From Nitrospira sp. (GTDB lineage Bacteria > Nitrospirota > Nitrospiria > Nitrospirales > Nitrospiraceae): a stretch of DNA of 64,000 nucleotides. The stretch covers positions 818,577 through 882,576 of the forward strand of contig SWDI01000002.1 in assembly GCA_005116955.1 (NCBI GenBank), given 5' to 3'. The position numbers and the translations under genes were made by a program. The notes below the pieces were generated by a model, which had not been told where the DNA came from, did no database searches, and saw only the letters and a list, made by a program, of their open reading frames with translations. Below, piece after piece: positions 7,088 through 16,094 of the stretch. Position 1 is the stretch's first letter. Each line of letters opens with the position of its first letter.

Positions 7088-7705
7088 GGTGACGACCTCC
7101 TCAAATTTATTAGGGACCTCTGCTCGGACACCCCAGGGCAGACCCACGCGATGGAGCGCATGTGACCCGCGACATTCCATACCCAGTGAATGGGCACAGG
7201 AGACACGAAGTCTGTGGAATGCGGCGTTCACATCTTGCTCCGCATGACCTAATAAGACTCACTATGTCGAAGAAACGAAGGAGACTGGGGAATCAGACGC
7301 GCGGGAAGGATGGGAGCGCGAGAGATGGGACAGTCGACGTTGCGTTGAACGTCATAGCATCACCCTACAAGTCCTCACTGTTGCTGTCAATGCTTCGAAA
7401 TGGAGCCTGCCCTGTAACGCAGTGATTCTATAGCGCTATATTTCTTTTTCAGACGAGCAACATGAGTGCATGAAGAGGAGATGTCCGGCACCTATTGTCT
7501 CTGTTCCAATACGCAGTCCCCACGCGGCTGCCCTAGCCAAACCGCTTCATTTTTGTCTCGATAGGGCGTTTCCCGACGGAGGAACGATTTCGGAAGCGTT
7601 GGCGTAGTCATCACAGATATAATTGCTTCGGTCATGAGTCTTTCGACCTATCGTCGAGAGCATCTGGACATTCACCCTCTAGGAAGTTTGTGCGATAATC
7701 ACGCC
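7088..7705. other. Long intergenic region upstream of the K+ transporter
   Basis: About 620 bases with no supported gene. One plus-strand frame (7162-7425) lacks a ribosome binding site and has a composition unlike the neighbours. A 12-base perfect palindrome TATAGCGCTATA lies at 7429-7440. I looked for the ydaO-type c-di-AMP riboswitch that often precedes kimA and could not find its conserved blocks. If translation of the transporter starts at 7634 rather than 7706, the gap is shorter. Confidence 0.4.
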
Positions 7706-9520
7706 ATGATTCTGAAACGTTGGCTCGTCGGCGATCCGCTCAAGACCGCCCAGGCAAGGCATGAACGGCTTTCTAAAACGATCGCCCTTGCCATCTTCTC
7801 ATCGAACGCGATTTCCTCCGTCGCCTATGCAACGGAGGAGATTTTGCTGGTGCTCATACTCGCCGGAGCTGCTGCAGTCACCTGGTCGATCCCCGTCAGT
7901 CTCGCGATTCTGTTCCTCGTGTTGGTCCTGACCATCTCCTATCGCCAGATCATCTACGAGTATCCGGAAGGAGGCGGTGCCTATGTCGTCGCACGAGCCA
8001 ACCTCGGTGATCGGCCAGCTCTGGTGGCGGCTGCGGCACTGATGATCGACTACGTCTTAACGGTGGCCGTCAGCGTTGCGGCCGGTATTGCCGCTCTGAC
8101 TTCAGCGATCCCAAGTCTGTTTATCCACCGAGAAGCCCTGGGACTAGTTGCTATTCTGTTCATGATCGTCATGAATCTCCGTGGAGTTCGAGAATCTGGG
8201 AAGTTTTTCGCCATTCCAACCTATTTCGCCATCGGAGCACTGGGTATTCTTGTCGTCGTGGGAACAGTTCGATCTTTATCCAACTCTGGAGCCCCCCCTC
8301 TCACGACAAGCCCCGTCGAGGCAGAAACACTTACGCTGTTCTTAGTGCTCCGCGCCTTTGCGGCGGGCTGCTCTGCAGTCACCGGCATGGAGGTGATTTC
8401 AAACGGGGTCAAAGCCTTTCGCCCACCAGAGTCCAAAAATGCCGCAACCACCATGATCTGGATGTCGACCATCCTGGCTTCGCTGTTCATGGGCATCAGC
8501 TGGATGGCCTTTCACTATGGCATCCTGGCCAAGGTGGATGAAACCGTCGTTTCCCAGCTGGCTCGCTTGACGTTCGGCACCGGCCCCATCTACTACACCA
8601 TACAGGTCGGCACCATGGCCTTGTTGGTACTGGCAGCCAACAGCGCTTTCGCTGGATTTCCGCACCTGGCATCGATCCTGGCCCGCGATGGATTCATGCC
8701 CCATCAGATGGCCACCTTCGGCGATCGCCTGGTTTTTTCGAACGGCATCATCATCCTAGGGTTCTTCGCCTGCCTCTTACTCGTCGTCTTCGAAGGAGAT
8801 ACGCACGCACTGATTCCGTTGTATGCCATCGGCGTGTTCCTGTCGTTTACGCTCTCTCAAGCCGGCATGGTGAAACAATGGCTCGTCAAGAAAGGGACCC
8901 ATTGGCAGACAAAATTGATTGTCAATGGGGTCGGCGCCGTAACCACCGGCATCGCAACGGTTATCATCGCCAGCACCAAGTTCATGCAGGGTGCCTGGAT
9001 TGTGTTCCTGCTCATCACAGTCCTCCTCCTCATGTTCCAGGGGATTCGCTCGCACTATAAGGCCGTCTCTGAACAGATCGCACTGGACCGTCGAGGTGAA
9101 CGCCCTCCCTTGCCTCGGCGCAATATCGTGATCATTCCGGTCAGCGGCTTGAATCGCGCTGTCATCCGTGGGTTGGACTATGCGAGAAGCCGGCCTGGTG
9201 AAATTCGCGCCGTGTTCGTTGACGTCGACCCAGCAGAAAGTGCCAAAGTCAAAATCCAGTGGGCTCAATGGGGAGGTGGCGTCAATTTGATTGCCCTCTC
9301 CTCGCCCTACCGCTCAGTCCTGGGATCATTATTGGACTACGTTGAAGAAGTGCTCGAGAAGGACCCGGATGCCTGGATTACCGTCGTCATCCCGGAAATT
9401 CTTCCGGCGAGATGGTGGCAGAACATCTTGCACAATCAGCGGGCTCTGATGCTGAAAGCGGCACTGCTCTTCAAAGATCGAGTGATTCTTATCGACGTTC
9501 CCTATCACCTGACCAGGTGA
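7706..9520 (+). CDS. kimA: KimA-like APC-superfamily K+ transporter
   Basis: A 604-residue inner-membrane protein. The opening LVGDPLKTAQARHERLSKT and the following block 'FSSNAISSVAYATEEILL' match the KimA (formerly YdaO) proton-coupled potassium importers in the APC superfamily. About 12 hydrophobic helices span residues ~30-450, followed by a ~150-residue cytoplasmic domain (NIVIIPVSGLNRAVIRGLDY) of the UspA-like kind that in KimA binds c-di-AMP. In homologues 'SSDALSS' is usual, here SSNAISS. The ATG at 7706 is preferred because it aligns with family N-termini; an in-frame ATG at 7634 exists and neither has a good ribosome binding site. The exported protein at 9544 follows after 23 bases and may be co-transcribed. 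Confidence 0.8.
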   Translation: MILKRWLVGDPLKTAQARHERLSKTIALAIFSSNAISSVAYATEEILLVLILAGAAAVTWSIPVSLAILFLVLVLTISYRQIIYEYPEGGGAYVVARANLGDRPALVAAAALMIDYVLTVAVSVAAGIAALTSAIPSLFIHREALGLVAILFMIVMNLRGVRESGKFFAIPTYFAIGALGILVVVGTVRSLSNSGAPPLTTSPVEAETLTLFLVLRAFAAGCSAVTGMEVISNGVKAFRPPESKNAATTMIWMSTILASLFMGISWMAFHYGILAKVDETVVSQLARLTFGTGPIYYTIQVGTMALLVLAANSAFAGFPHLASILARDGFMPHQMATFGDRLVFSNGIIILGFFACLLLVVFEGDTHALIPLYAIGVFLSFTLSQAGMVKQWLVKKGTHWQTKLIVNGVGAVTTGIATVIIASTKFMQGAWIVFLLITVLLLMFQGIRSHYKAVSEQIALDRRGERPPLPRRNIVIIPVSGLNRAVIRGLDYARSRPGEIRAVFVDVDPAESAKVKIQWAQWGGGVNLIALSSPYRSVLGSLLDYVEEVLEKDPDAWITVVIPEILPARWWQNILHNQRALMLKAALLFKDRVILIDVPYHLTR

Positions 9521-9543
9521 ACGCGAGCAGGAGCACGTTCAAG

Positions 9544-10602
9544 ATGGACAGGGCTACGTGTGACAACTGCCCCTTCTCGTCCCTACTGGCGTCCTTTCTA
9601 GCTTTCTCACTTGTCCTCAGTCTGTCGACTGAGCAGTCGTTTGCCTTCACCATCAACACCCCGGCAGCAGGGTCCATACTAACCGCGGGAAGCACCGTGA
9701 ACGCGCACGTGGATCCTGGGAAGGACACCGGTATCGTCAAGGTCCGCTACTATTGGTACGGGGAGCAGGACGATACGCTGGTCGAACAGGATGATTCGAT
9801 GGCCAGCGGATCGATTGTAGCTCCCGTCGCGATGATGGGACTTGCTGGGTCGGACCCAACCTTTGGCGGCCCACTCAAAGTTCCGCAAGATCGCATTGGA
9901 CCGATGCGTCTTCTGGCGGTGGCCGAAATCTCTCGTGGACGATTAGGGCCCAGATCTGTCTTCGATGAAGTGATCGTGACGGTGGAACCCTCTGCAGCTC
10001 TCACCACAATCGATTTCGAGACGGAGAAGCCTTTGCAACTGGGCCGGGCTGGACAATCATCCGCCTTTGGCCATGTCGATTCACTGGGCAAGGTCTTTGA
10101 GCTTCCCGTCGTCGCCGACTTTACCGATGGCATCACCCGGCGCATCAGCACGCCAGCCAGTGGGACGAACTATGAGTCTTCAAGTCCAAAAGTCATTAAA
10201 GTCCTGCCGGGGGGCCTTTTACAGATCGTCGGCAACGGCAAAGCCACCATCACCGTCACCAATTGTGGCAAACAAGCCATACTTGATGTAGACGTGAATG
10301 TGAACGAAGAGCCGAACGAACCACCGGTTGCCGATGCCGGAGCGAACAAGTCCGTCAAGGCAGGATCCAGAGTGAAACTGAGTGGACTCAAAAGCCGTGA
10401 TCCAGAAGGCGACACACTCTACTACAGCTGGAACCAAGTGCGCGGCAGCAAAGTCTCGCTGCTCGACGCCAACAATTCCGAAGCCTCCTTCCTGGCACCG
10501 GCTGTTTCGGAGCCACGAACGTATCGATTTAAATTACGCGTGACAGATAGGAGGGGTGCAGACAGTTTGCCGGCATTTGTGGATGTGACGGTGGAACCGT
10601 AA
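9544..10602 (+). CDS. Exported protein with Big-type and PKD domains
   Basis: A 352-residue protein. Residues ~10-35 are a Sec signal peptide, with a conspicuous CDNC before the hydrophobic core. The central part (~120-250) has a bacterial Ig-like pattern ending in 'GNGKATITVTNCGKQAILDV'; the C-terminal ~90 residues are a PKD-type domain (PPVADAGANKSVKAG, then SRDPEGDTLYYSW and LRVTDRRGA). Such proteins are extracellular or periplasmic and mediate adhesion or protein-protein contacts. AGGAG lies ~10 bases before the ATG at 9544. Its position directly behind kimA suggests shared transcription, not an evident shared function. Confidence 0.75.
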   Translation: MDRATCDNCPFSSLLASFLAFSLVLSLSTEQSFAFTINTPAAGSILTAGSTVNAHVDPGKDTGIVKVRYYWYGEQDDTLVEQDDSMASGSIVAPVAMMGLAGSDPTFGGPLKVPQDRIGPMRLLAVAEISRGRLGPRSVFDEVIVTVEPSAALTTIDFETEKPLQLGRAGQSSAFGHVDSLGKVFELPVVADFTDGITRRISTPASGTNYESSSPKVIKVLPGGLLQIVGNGKATITVTNCGKQAILDVDVNVNEEPNEPPVADAGANKSVKAGSRVKLSGLKSRDPEGDTLYYSWNQVRGSKVSLLDANNSEASFLAPAVSEPRTYRFKLRVTDRRGADSLPAFVDVTVEP

Positions 10603-10635
10603 TGGGATGAAACTCGACGGGCTCAAGCGTGGCCG

Positions 10636-11217
10636 CTACGCTCCCTGCTTTCCCTTGCCTTTTGCAACCACGGCGACGACCTGAAACAGCTTCTCCACTC
10701 GGGCCTTGTATTGATTCATGAATTGCTCCGTCCACATCTTGTTGTATTCGATGGCTGCACTCTTCTTCATGCCTGCATCTTTTTCACCTACGGGAGAGGA
10801 ATAGTGCGCTATGAGGCGATCCAATTCGTCTTCACCGAAACTTCTGGAATAGGCTTGTTTTAAATGGTCGTGGAGGGACTCAACCTGCCCGATTGATTTT
10901 CTGATGTCCTGCAAGAATGCGTCGAGAAGCCGTTCGATTTCCTTCTTTTTTTCACCTGTCAGATTGGAATAGGTGCTCCCGATAGACTTTCTTATTTGTT
11001 GCTCATATTCGCTCACATATTTCTGGGTCAACGCGTCATATTCCGCCTCGAGCTCCGAGACTCGAATCAACGTCAGCAGCTTCTCGACTTTGATGGTTTT
11101 TGCGTTCTCAAGGGCAGCGGTTTCATCCACGGCCATCAGACCCAAACCAATCGTCACGAGACACCACCACACCACGAGAACAGCTTTCGCATCAAACGTG
11201 CCCTTGAATTGACGCAT
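10636..11217 (-). CDS. Exported DUF2059-like protein
   Basis: A 193-residue protein with an N-terminal hydrophobic segment (residues ~12-32, signal peptide or anchor). The rest is helical and charged, with the layout of DUF2059 proteins: 'FGEDELDRLIAHYSSPVGEK' followed by a C-terminal KMWTEQFMNQY stretch. DUF2059 proteins are periplasmic and poorly understood. The ATG at 11217 has GAGGTGAGGA just upstream; an in-frame GTG at 11226 is possible. It is convergent with the PKD gene and transcribed alone. The tail is Lys/Gly-rich. Confidence 0.65.
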   Translation of the reverse strand: MRQFKGTFDAKAVLVVWWCLVTIGLGLMAVDETAALENAKTIKVEKLLTLIRVSELEAEYDALTQKYVSEYEQQIRKSIGSTYSNLTGEKKKEIERLLDAFLQDIRKSIGQVESLHDHLKQAYSRSFGEDELDRLIAHYSSPVGEKDAGMKKSAAIEYNKMWTEQFMNQYKARVEKLFQVVAVVAKGKGKQGA

Positions 11218-11435
11218 AGTCCTCACCTCTTACCGTCGAGTCTACATCGTACAGACCGATCGTCAAGGAATATAGAATGTTCGATCGTCAGATGTCGCTC
11301 ACCTCTCCAGGCAGAGGTTCCGCAGGTGGACGCTGATTGATAGGATGATCTGGAACGTCCTCTCGCCAATGTGGGATGGCGCCGTTGTCTGCGTCTCTTT
11401 TCCAGTGGAAGAACAGAAGATACAATCAAGACGGA

Positions 11436-13019
11436 TTAGGCTCGACTCAACCGCATCGGCCCATAGGTTTGGCGGGCTTGTTGGATCTCCTTACTGTGCT
11501 TCCGCAGGGCCGAGCTAAACGCCGAACGAGACACGTCGCGCTTGAATCGCTCACTCTCACGCTCGACATGCTCAATTGCTTCGGTGAGCTGCCCGACCAA
11601 GTGCCGACCTGAACCAGTCAGCCACCCCAGATGGTGATCGGCATAGTGGAGATCGTGGAGCGAGTACCGGACAGAGGCGACTTCTTCCAGACAGCGAAAT
11701 CGAGCCCGTTGCAAGTCTCGCTGTGTCAGACCGGCCTGCTTCCATCTCGCCGCCCCCCCTCGACCCGAAGCCCAGGACGAAAGCCGCTGAAATAAGAGCG
11801 CCCCCATGGTGAACGTGAACGTGGCATGAAGAATCCCGCGCAACGGTCGGAGGCTCCGTCGCCATGGCGAGTAGAAGATCTGCTGGTTATGGTCCCCACG
11901 GTACATGACATGTTTTCGCAACAGAAGATTCAAATGGTGATGGCTGTTCTCATGGATCAGATCGTCAATCAGATCCAGGTTGCCACGATCAAAACAGTTG
12001 ATGAACGACAGCCCCGGGCGATGCCGATAACTAAAACTGACCACGCCCTTGGCCTGAAGCGGAATAATGCGAGAAGTGAGTACGGCTAGGAGCGCATGTC
12101 CCTCCGGCCAAGCCAGCTGGATGGTCTGCCACGCACAGGTGATCCGTTCGACCTGTCGTCGATCGGTCGGCTTCACTGTTCTTGGCTGGCGATTCTTCCC
12201 ATAGACAAGAGTCGGCCCAACGGTGATGGAATCGTCGCCGCCATGGGGTGCAACGACTGGTGGATGGTACGCCCACCGCCAACGTCCTACTCCTCCCCCA
12301 TCCGACCAGATTGGTGACACCACCTTACCGGCCTTCAACGTGATGCCGGTTGGCTCCACTCGAAACAAGACATGTCCTTCCGATTGGCGTAACAGTCGTG
12401 GCACTTCTTTAGGCGCCTGACACCAGGCGCCTAAGATATCAACGGAGACGGTTCCAGCAATTTCGCTACGCTCGAAATTGTCAGAGAGCATTCCTGACAC
12501 ATCCCACCGCTTCATCTTCCGCTGACGGAGCCACTTCACCGCCACAGCCGGATCGAGCCAGAGGGCCTCCCGGGTCAATTCCTGTGCCAATCTCTGGCAC
12601 AGCGCGAACAGGCGCTTCTCCAATCCACGCGCTTGAGGTTGGCCCGTGGGAAAAAGATCATTCAGGTAGCCATGCTCAAAGAACTTCTCCTGACACTCAT
12701 TCAACAATTGTGCTGCAAACTCTGGGCGATCCTGTTCACTCTGTAGCTGACAGAGCACATCCAAGAGATACACGAGGTCATTCAGCGTCTCGATCCATCC
12801 GACCACTTTCCAGTTGGAATAGGCCTTCGGCTGGAGGCTGGAGTGGAGACGATCAAAGAAACCGGTTGGAAGCCCTAATTCTCTGGCCAGATCAGCGTGG
12901 TGGGCATGCACTTCTTGGCACAGATCGACAAACAACCGTCGCATCGAAAGACGAAATTCATCCCGCAATTGCGCAAGCCGTTGCGAGTCGAGAAGGAGCA
13001 TGGTGGAATGAGTATCCAT
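11436..13019 (-). CDS. HExxH protein, peptide-hydroxylase-like
   Basis: A 527-residue soluble protein. At residues ~350-360 it carries HENSH inside DLIHENSHHHLNLLL, a metal-binding HExxH helix. The setting (an acidic lead-in 'DLIDDLIHE', HH-x-LN after the motif, and a long helical C-terminal part) resembles the 'HEXXH motif' proteins found in peptide-modification clusters, some of which are 2-oxoglutarate-dependent peptide beta-hydroxylases rather than proteases. That assignment is by pattern memory. No precursor-peptide or radical-SAM gene is next to it. The N-terminal ~180 residues are helical; the middle is beta-rich and may bind substrate. No clear ribosome binding site precedes the ATG at 13019. 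Confidence 0.6.
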   Translation of the reverse strand: MDTHSTMLLLDSQRLAQLRDEFRLSMRRLFVDLCQEVHAHHADLARELGLPTGFFDRLHSSLQPKAYSNWKVVGWIETLNDLVYLLDVLCQLQSEQDRPEFAAQLLNECQEKFFEHGYLNDLFPTGQPQARGLEKRLFALCQRLAQELTREALWLDPAVAVKWLRQRKMKRWDVSGMLSDNFERSEIAGTVSVDILGAWCQAPKEVPRLLRQSEGHVLFRVEPTGITLKAGKVVSPIWSDGGGVGRWRWAYHPPVVAPHGGDDSITVGPTLVYGKNRQPRTVKPTDRRQVERITCAWQTIQLAWPEGHALLAVLTSRIIPLQAKGVVSFSYRHRPGLSFINCFDRGNLDLIDDLIHENSHHHLNLLLRKHVMYRGDHNQQIFYSPWRRSLRPLRGILHATFTFTMGALLFQRLSSWASGRGGAARWKQAGLTQRDLQRARFRCLEEVASVRYSLHDLHYADHHLGWLTGSGRHLVGQLTEAIEHVERESERFKRDVSRSAFSSALRKHSKEIQQARQTYGPMRLSRA

Positions 13020-13325
13020 GAGATGCTGGAGGAACTCTAGCGTAGCGGGAGAGTGAGCGCAAGCGAGAGATCAGACAGCGAGGCCACGCCGCAGTGTCGA
13101 TGCAGCCCAGCCGCTTCTTCTGGCCTCTACGCCGCCTGGGGAGGTCGAGAGAATAGCCGAGCGGTTTGTGATGATGCCAGAAACCTTACTGCCACTCTTG
13201 CGGGTTTTTATGGCAGATCGTACAGTGCGGACGGAAGAAGTGCACACAGCATGTGACCAGATTGTTCTCACGAGACAAAATCGAGGCGCGGTGAGCCGAC
13301 AGGCCGACGATGGGATGGACTCCTC
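13020..13325. other. Gap between HExxH gene and rqcH
   Basis: About 300 bases containing no supported long gene. It holds one short Cys/His-rich frame (13186-13278, minus strand), listed separately. The promoters of the two divergent flanking genes must lie here, but no clear -35/-10 pair stands out. Confidence 0.4.
13186..13278 (-). CDS. Possible Cys/His-rich 30-residue peptide
   Basis: A minus-strand frame with TTG start that includes VTCCVHFFRPHCTICHKNP and ends EWQ. The arrangement C-C-x-H-x(4)-H-C-x-x-C-H would be enough to bind a zinc ion. There is no good ribosome binding site, and it may instead be the relic of a longer zinc-finger gene. It lies just upstream of the HExxH gene on the same strand, the place where a substrate peptide could be expected, but nothing else supports that link. 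Confidence 0.25.
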   Translation of the reverse strand: MSRENNLVTCCVHFFRPHCTICHKNPQEWQ

Positions 13326-14774
13326 ATGTTGACGGTATTGGATGTGACAGAGGTACTGACGGAGATTTCCCCTCTCCTTCGTGGTGGCTGGATTCAGAAG
13401 ATTCAGCAGCCCAAGCCCCGCACGATCGTACTCGACATTCGTATACCAGGCCAGACGCACCGACTCCTACTCTCCTGCGAACCAGACATCTCACGGCTCC
13501 ACCTCACCACCCGTCCTCATCTCAACCCTCCGACACCTCCCCCCTTCTGCCAGTTTCTCCGAGCCCACGTCCAAGGGGCCAGGCTCGACGAGATCCGTCA
13601 GATCGGGAATGACCGAATCGTTGAACTGCAGATCACCAGCAAGGAAGGCCCCCGCACAATTGTCTGTGAATTGACCGGCAAGAAAGCCAATCTCCTAGTA
13701 CTCAACGCTGAACGGCATGTGCTCCGCGATTTGGCGCACCAGCGTGATCGTGTTGGCCAGCCCTATGCATCACCTATTCGAACGGCCGCGCCGCCATTGT
13801 GCGAAACGCAGGCTCGTTTCACGAGAGTGGCAGACCATCCATTCCCGGTTTCGGAAGCGATCGAGGCGTTCCATGAAACTCAGGAAGGTCACGTCGCCGT
13901 TGACCATGCCAAAATGGCACGGTTCCGGTTCTTGAAGAGAACCCTCAAGAAAGAACAGCGGTTGATCGAAGCCTGGCGTGGAGACTTGGCCAAGGCGCTC
14001 ACCTACCGAGGCTATGCCCGCTATGGAGAATTGCTCAAAGCCAATTTGAGTTCGATCACAAAAGGAATCGATCACATCACCGTCACGGACTATTTCGACG
14101 AACGCCTCCCGGAAGTCACGATTCCACTCGACTCAATGAAATCTGCGCACAGCAACATGGACGAGTACTTCCGCAAACATCGCAAATACCTGACGGCCGA
14201 ACGGGAGCTCATCCCACGCATTGAACGATCCGAGCAGGAGGTGAAGAGACTCCAGCAAGAACTGCAAGACATCGAACAGGGCACCTGGACCCCACCAGCC
14301 ACGCCCCCTGCTCCGGGGCGTGCTAAGACTCAGGCTCGCTCAAAATCGGGACAGCGATCAGCAGCCAATGATCAGCAGCGCGGACCATTTCGCCGATTTA
14401 CCTCGACAGACGGGCTGCCGATTTTTGTTGGACGCAATGCCCGGGAAAATGATGAGCTGACGTTCGGTCTGGCCAAGAGTGAGGATCTCTGGCTGCACGC
14501 TCGTGGAGCGCCTGGGTCACATGTCGTCGTGAGGCTGGAGAAAGGAACCGATCCTCCCCCTGAAACTCTCCGCGACGCAGCAACCCTGGCCCTGCTCTAC
14601 AGCGATCTGAAGAAAAGCGGCAAAGGCGATGTCATCTACACCAGGCGCAAGTGGGTCAAGAAAGCGAAGGGCCAGGCTCCTGGTGCGGTGATCATTACTC
14701 AAGAGAAGTCACTGCACATCGGTCTCGACAAGGCCAGACTTGAATTACTCAAAAGTCGAAAGAGCCAGGAGTAA
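13326..14774 (+). CDS. rqcH: NFACT-family ribosome quality control protein RqcH
   Basis: A 482-residue member of the NFACT/Rqc2/FbpA family. The N-terminal NFACT-N domain runs to ~residue 170 (ITSKEGPRTIVCELTGKKAN), then a helix-hairpin region, a long coiled coil (~215-320), a Pro/Ala linker, and the C-terminal NFACT-R domain with the conserved DLWLHARGAPGSHVVVR. Bacterial RqcH binds stalled 50S-peptidyl-tRNA complexes and directs C-terminal alanine tailing. The protein is shorter than the Bacillus protein (~570) mainly in the coiled coil, but all domains are present. The start ATG at 13326 fits the family N-terminus (MLTVLDVTEVLTEI). It stands alone between divergent and downstream units. 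Confidence 0.85.
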   Translation: MLTVLDVTEVLTEISPLLRGGWIQKIQQPKPRTIVLDIRIPGQTHRLLLSCEPDISRLHLTTRPHLNPPTPPPFCQFLRAHVQGARLDEIRQIGNDRIVELQITSKEGPRTIVCELTGKKANLLVLNAERHVLRDLAHQRDRVGQPYASPIRTAAPPLCETQARFTRVADHPFPVSEAIEAFHETQEGHVAVDHAKMARFRFLKRTLKKEQRLIEAWRGDLAKALTYRGYARYGELLKANLSSITKGIDHITVTDYFDERLPEVTIPLDSMKSAHSNMDEYFRKHRKYLTAERELIPRIERSEQEVKRLQQELQDIEQGTWTPPATPPAPGRAKTQARSKSGQRSAANDQQRGPFRRFTSTDGLPIFVGRNARENDELTFGLAKSEDLWLHARGAPGSHVVVRLEKGTDPPPETLRDAATLALLYSDLKKSGKGDVIYTRRKWVKKAKGQAPGAVIITQEKSLHIGLDKARLELLKSRKSQE

Positions 14775-14963
14775 CTGCTCAATCCTCGCCAGTTTCTCAC
14801 TCTTCAGTTCCCATACTACTACCTCAGCCTATGCACACTGTGGTGCCATAGCCCTGCCGCCATGATCGGCGCCTATTTTTCCATTAGTACGATCAGGTAC
14901 GATTGCTTCAGCTCCATTGGATTGGAGTTTTCCTCTTAATCATCGCGAGTTGGAGACCATACA

Positions 14964-16094
14964 GTGAATTATGTCGCGCTCAAGATGCTCTTTGGCGATC
15001 GCGCCAAATATCTCATGTTGCTCTGTGGGTTGACCTTCGCCGTGATGTTGATCGTTCAGCAAGGTGCTATTTTCTGGGGGCTCATGATGTGGTCCCAAGC
15101 CAGCATCAGCAACCTCAATGTGCCCATCTGGATCACGGACCCAGGCATCGCACAAGTGGATGAAGTGAAGCCGCTCGCCGACACAGCTGTGGATCGCGTC
15201 AGAAGCGTGGACGGTGTGGAATGGGCTGTGCCCCTGTACAAAGGGCTCCTCCGAGCCCGCCTGGCCAACGGGGAATATCATCAGATCACCTTAACCGGAC
15301 TCGAATCAGCCACATTGATCGGACGTCCTGCCGAAGTTCTAGAAGGCCGGTTCGAAGATATTTTGCAGCCTGACGCCGTCGTGATAGACCAGTGGGCCAT
15401 GGAACGAATGGGCGGTCCGACAGTCATCACGGTCGGGACCATCTTTGAGCTGAACGACAAACTTGCCCGTGTCGTGGCGATTGCAAAAACCCAGAAGAGC
15501 TTCACGAATATCCCCGTCGTGTATACCACCTATGAACGCGCGGTCCGTTATGTTCCGCGCGAGCGCCGTACGCTTTCTTACGTACTGGCAAAAGCTAAGG
15601 ATGATGTTCCAGCTGCAGACGTGATCCAGCGCATCCGTACCCAGACCGGTCTGGGCGCATTCACGGAGGAAGACTTCGGGTGGAAAACAATCTTATGGGT
15701 GCTCAAAAACACCGGCATCGGTATCAATTTTGGCACGACGATTCTGCTGGGGTTCATCGTCGGGATGGCAATTGCAGGACAAACATTCTATCTGTTCACA
15801 GTCGAAAATCTCCGCCAGTTCGGCGCCCTCAAAGCCATGGGCGCTTCGACATGTACGCTAGCCAGGATGATTCTCTTGCAAGCCTTTACCGTGGGACTCA
15901 CTGGCTACGGAGTCGGGATAGGACTCGCCACAGTGTTCGGATATCTGACGGCTAGTGGTGGCGGACTGCCGTTCGTCGAGACCTGGCAGTTGCTGCTCCT
16001 GGTTCTCGTCGCCCTCCTCGTTATCTGCACATTTTCAGCCTTAATCAGCATCATTAAACTCGCTCGACTAGAACCGGCGATTGTCTTTCGGTGA
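14964..16094 (+). CDS. ABC transporter permease, DevC/FtsX-type
   Basis: A 376-residue permease. An N-terminal helix (residues ~15-40) is followed by a large extracytoplasmic domain (~45-260) and three C-terminal helices (~265-370) of the FtsX fold, including QFGALKAMGASTCTLARMI, the usual coupling segment. This matches DevC-type permeases of export systems. GGAG lies 8 bases before the GTG start at 14964. It overlaps the ATPase gene by 4 bases and is the first gene of a four-gene exporter operon (14964-19277). Confidence 0.85.
   Translation: MNYVALKMLFGDRAKYLMLLCGLTFAVMLIVQQGAIFWGLMMWSQASISNLNVPIWITDPGIAQVDEVKPLADTAVDRVRSVDGVEWAVPLYKGLLRARLANGEYHQITLTGLESATLIGRPAEVLEGRFEDILQPDAVVIDQWAMERMGGPTVITVGTIFELNDKLARVVAIAKTQKSFTNIPVVYTTYERAVRYVPRERRTLSYVLAKAKDDVPAADVIQRIRTQTGLGAFTEEDFGWKTILWVLKNTGIGINFGTTILLGFIVGMAIAGQTFYLFTVENLRQFGALKAMGASTCTLARMILLQAFTVGLTGYGVGIGLATVFGYLTASGGGLPFVETWQLLLLVLVALLVICTFSALISIIKLARLEPAIVFR

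Noticed and set aside
7162-7425. Plus-strand frame in the gap before the K+ transporter
   Set aside because: No ribosome binding site, basic random-looking composition, no recognisable domain.
7429-7440. Palindrome TATAGCGCTATA
   Set aside because: A single 12-base palindrome in AT-rich DNA with no repeat of it nearby; too weak to call an operator.
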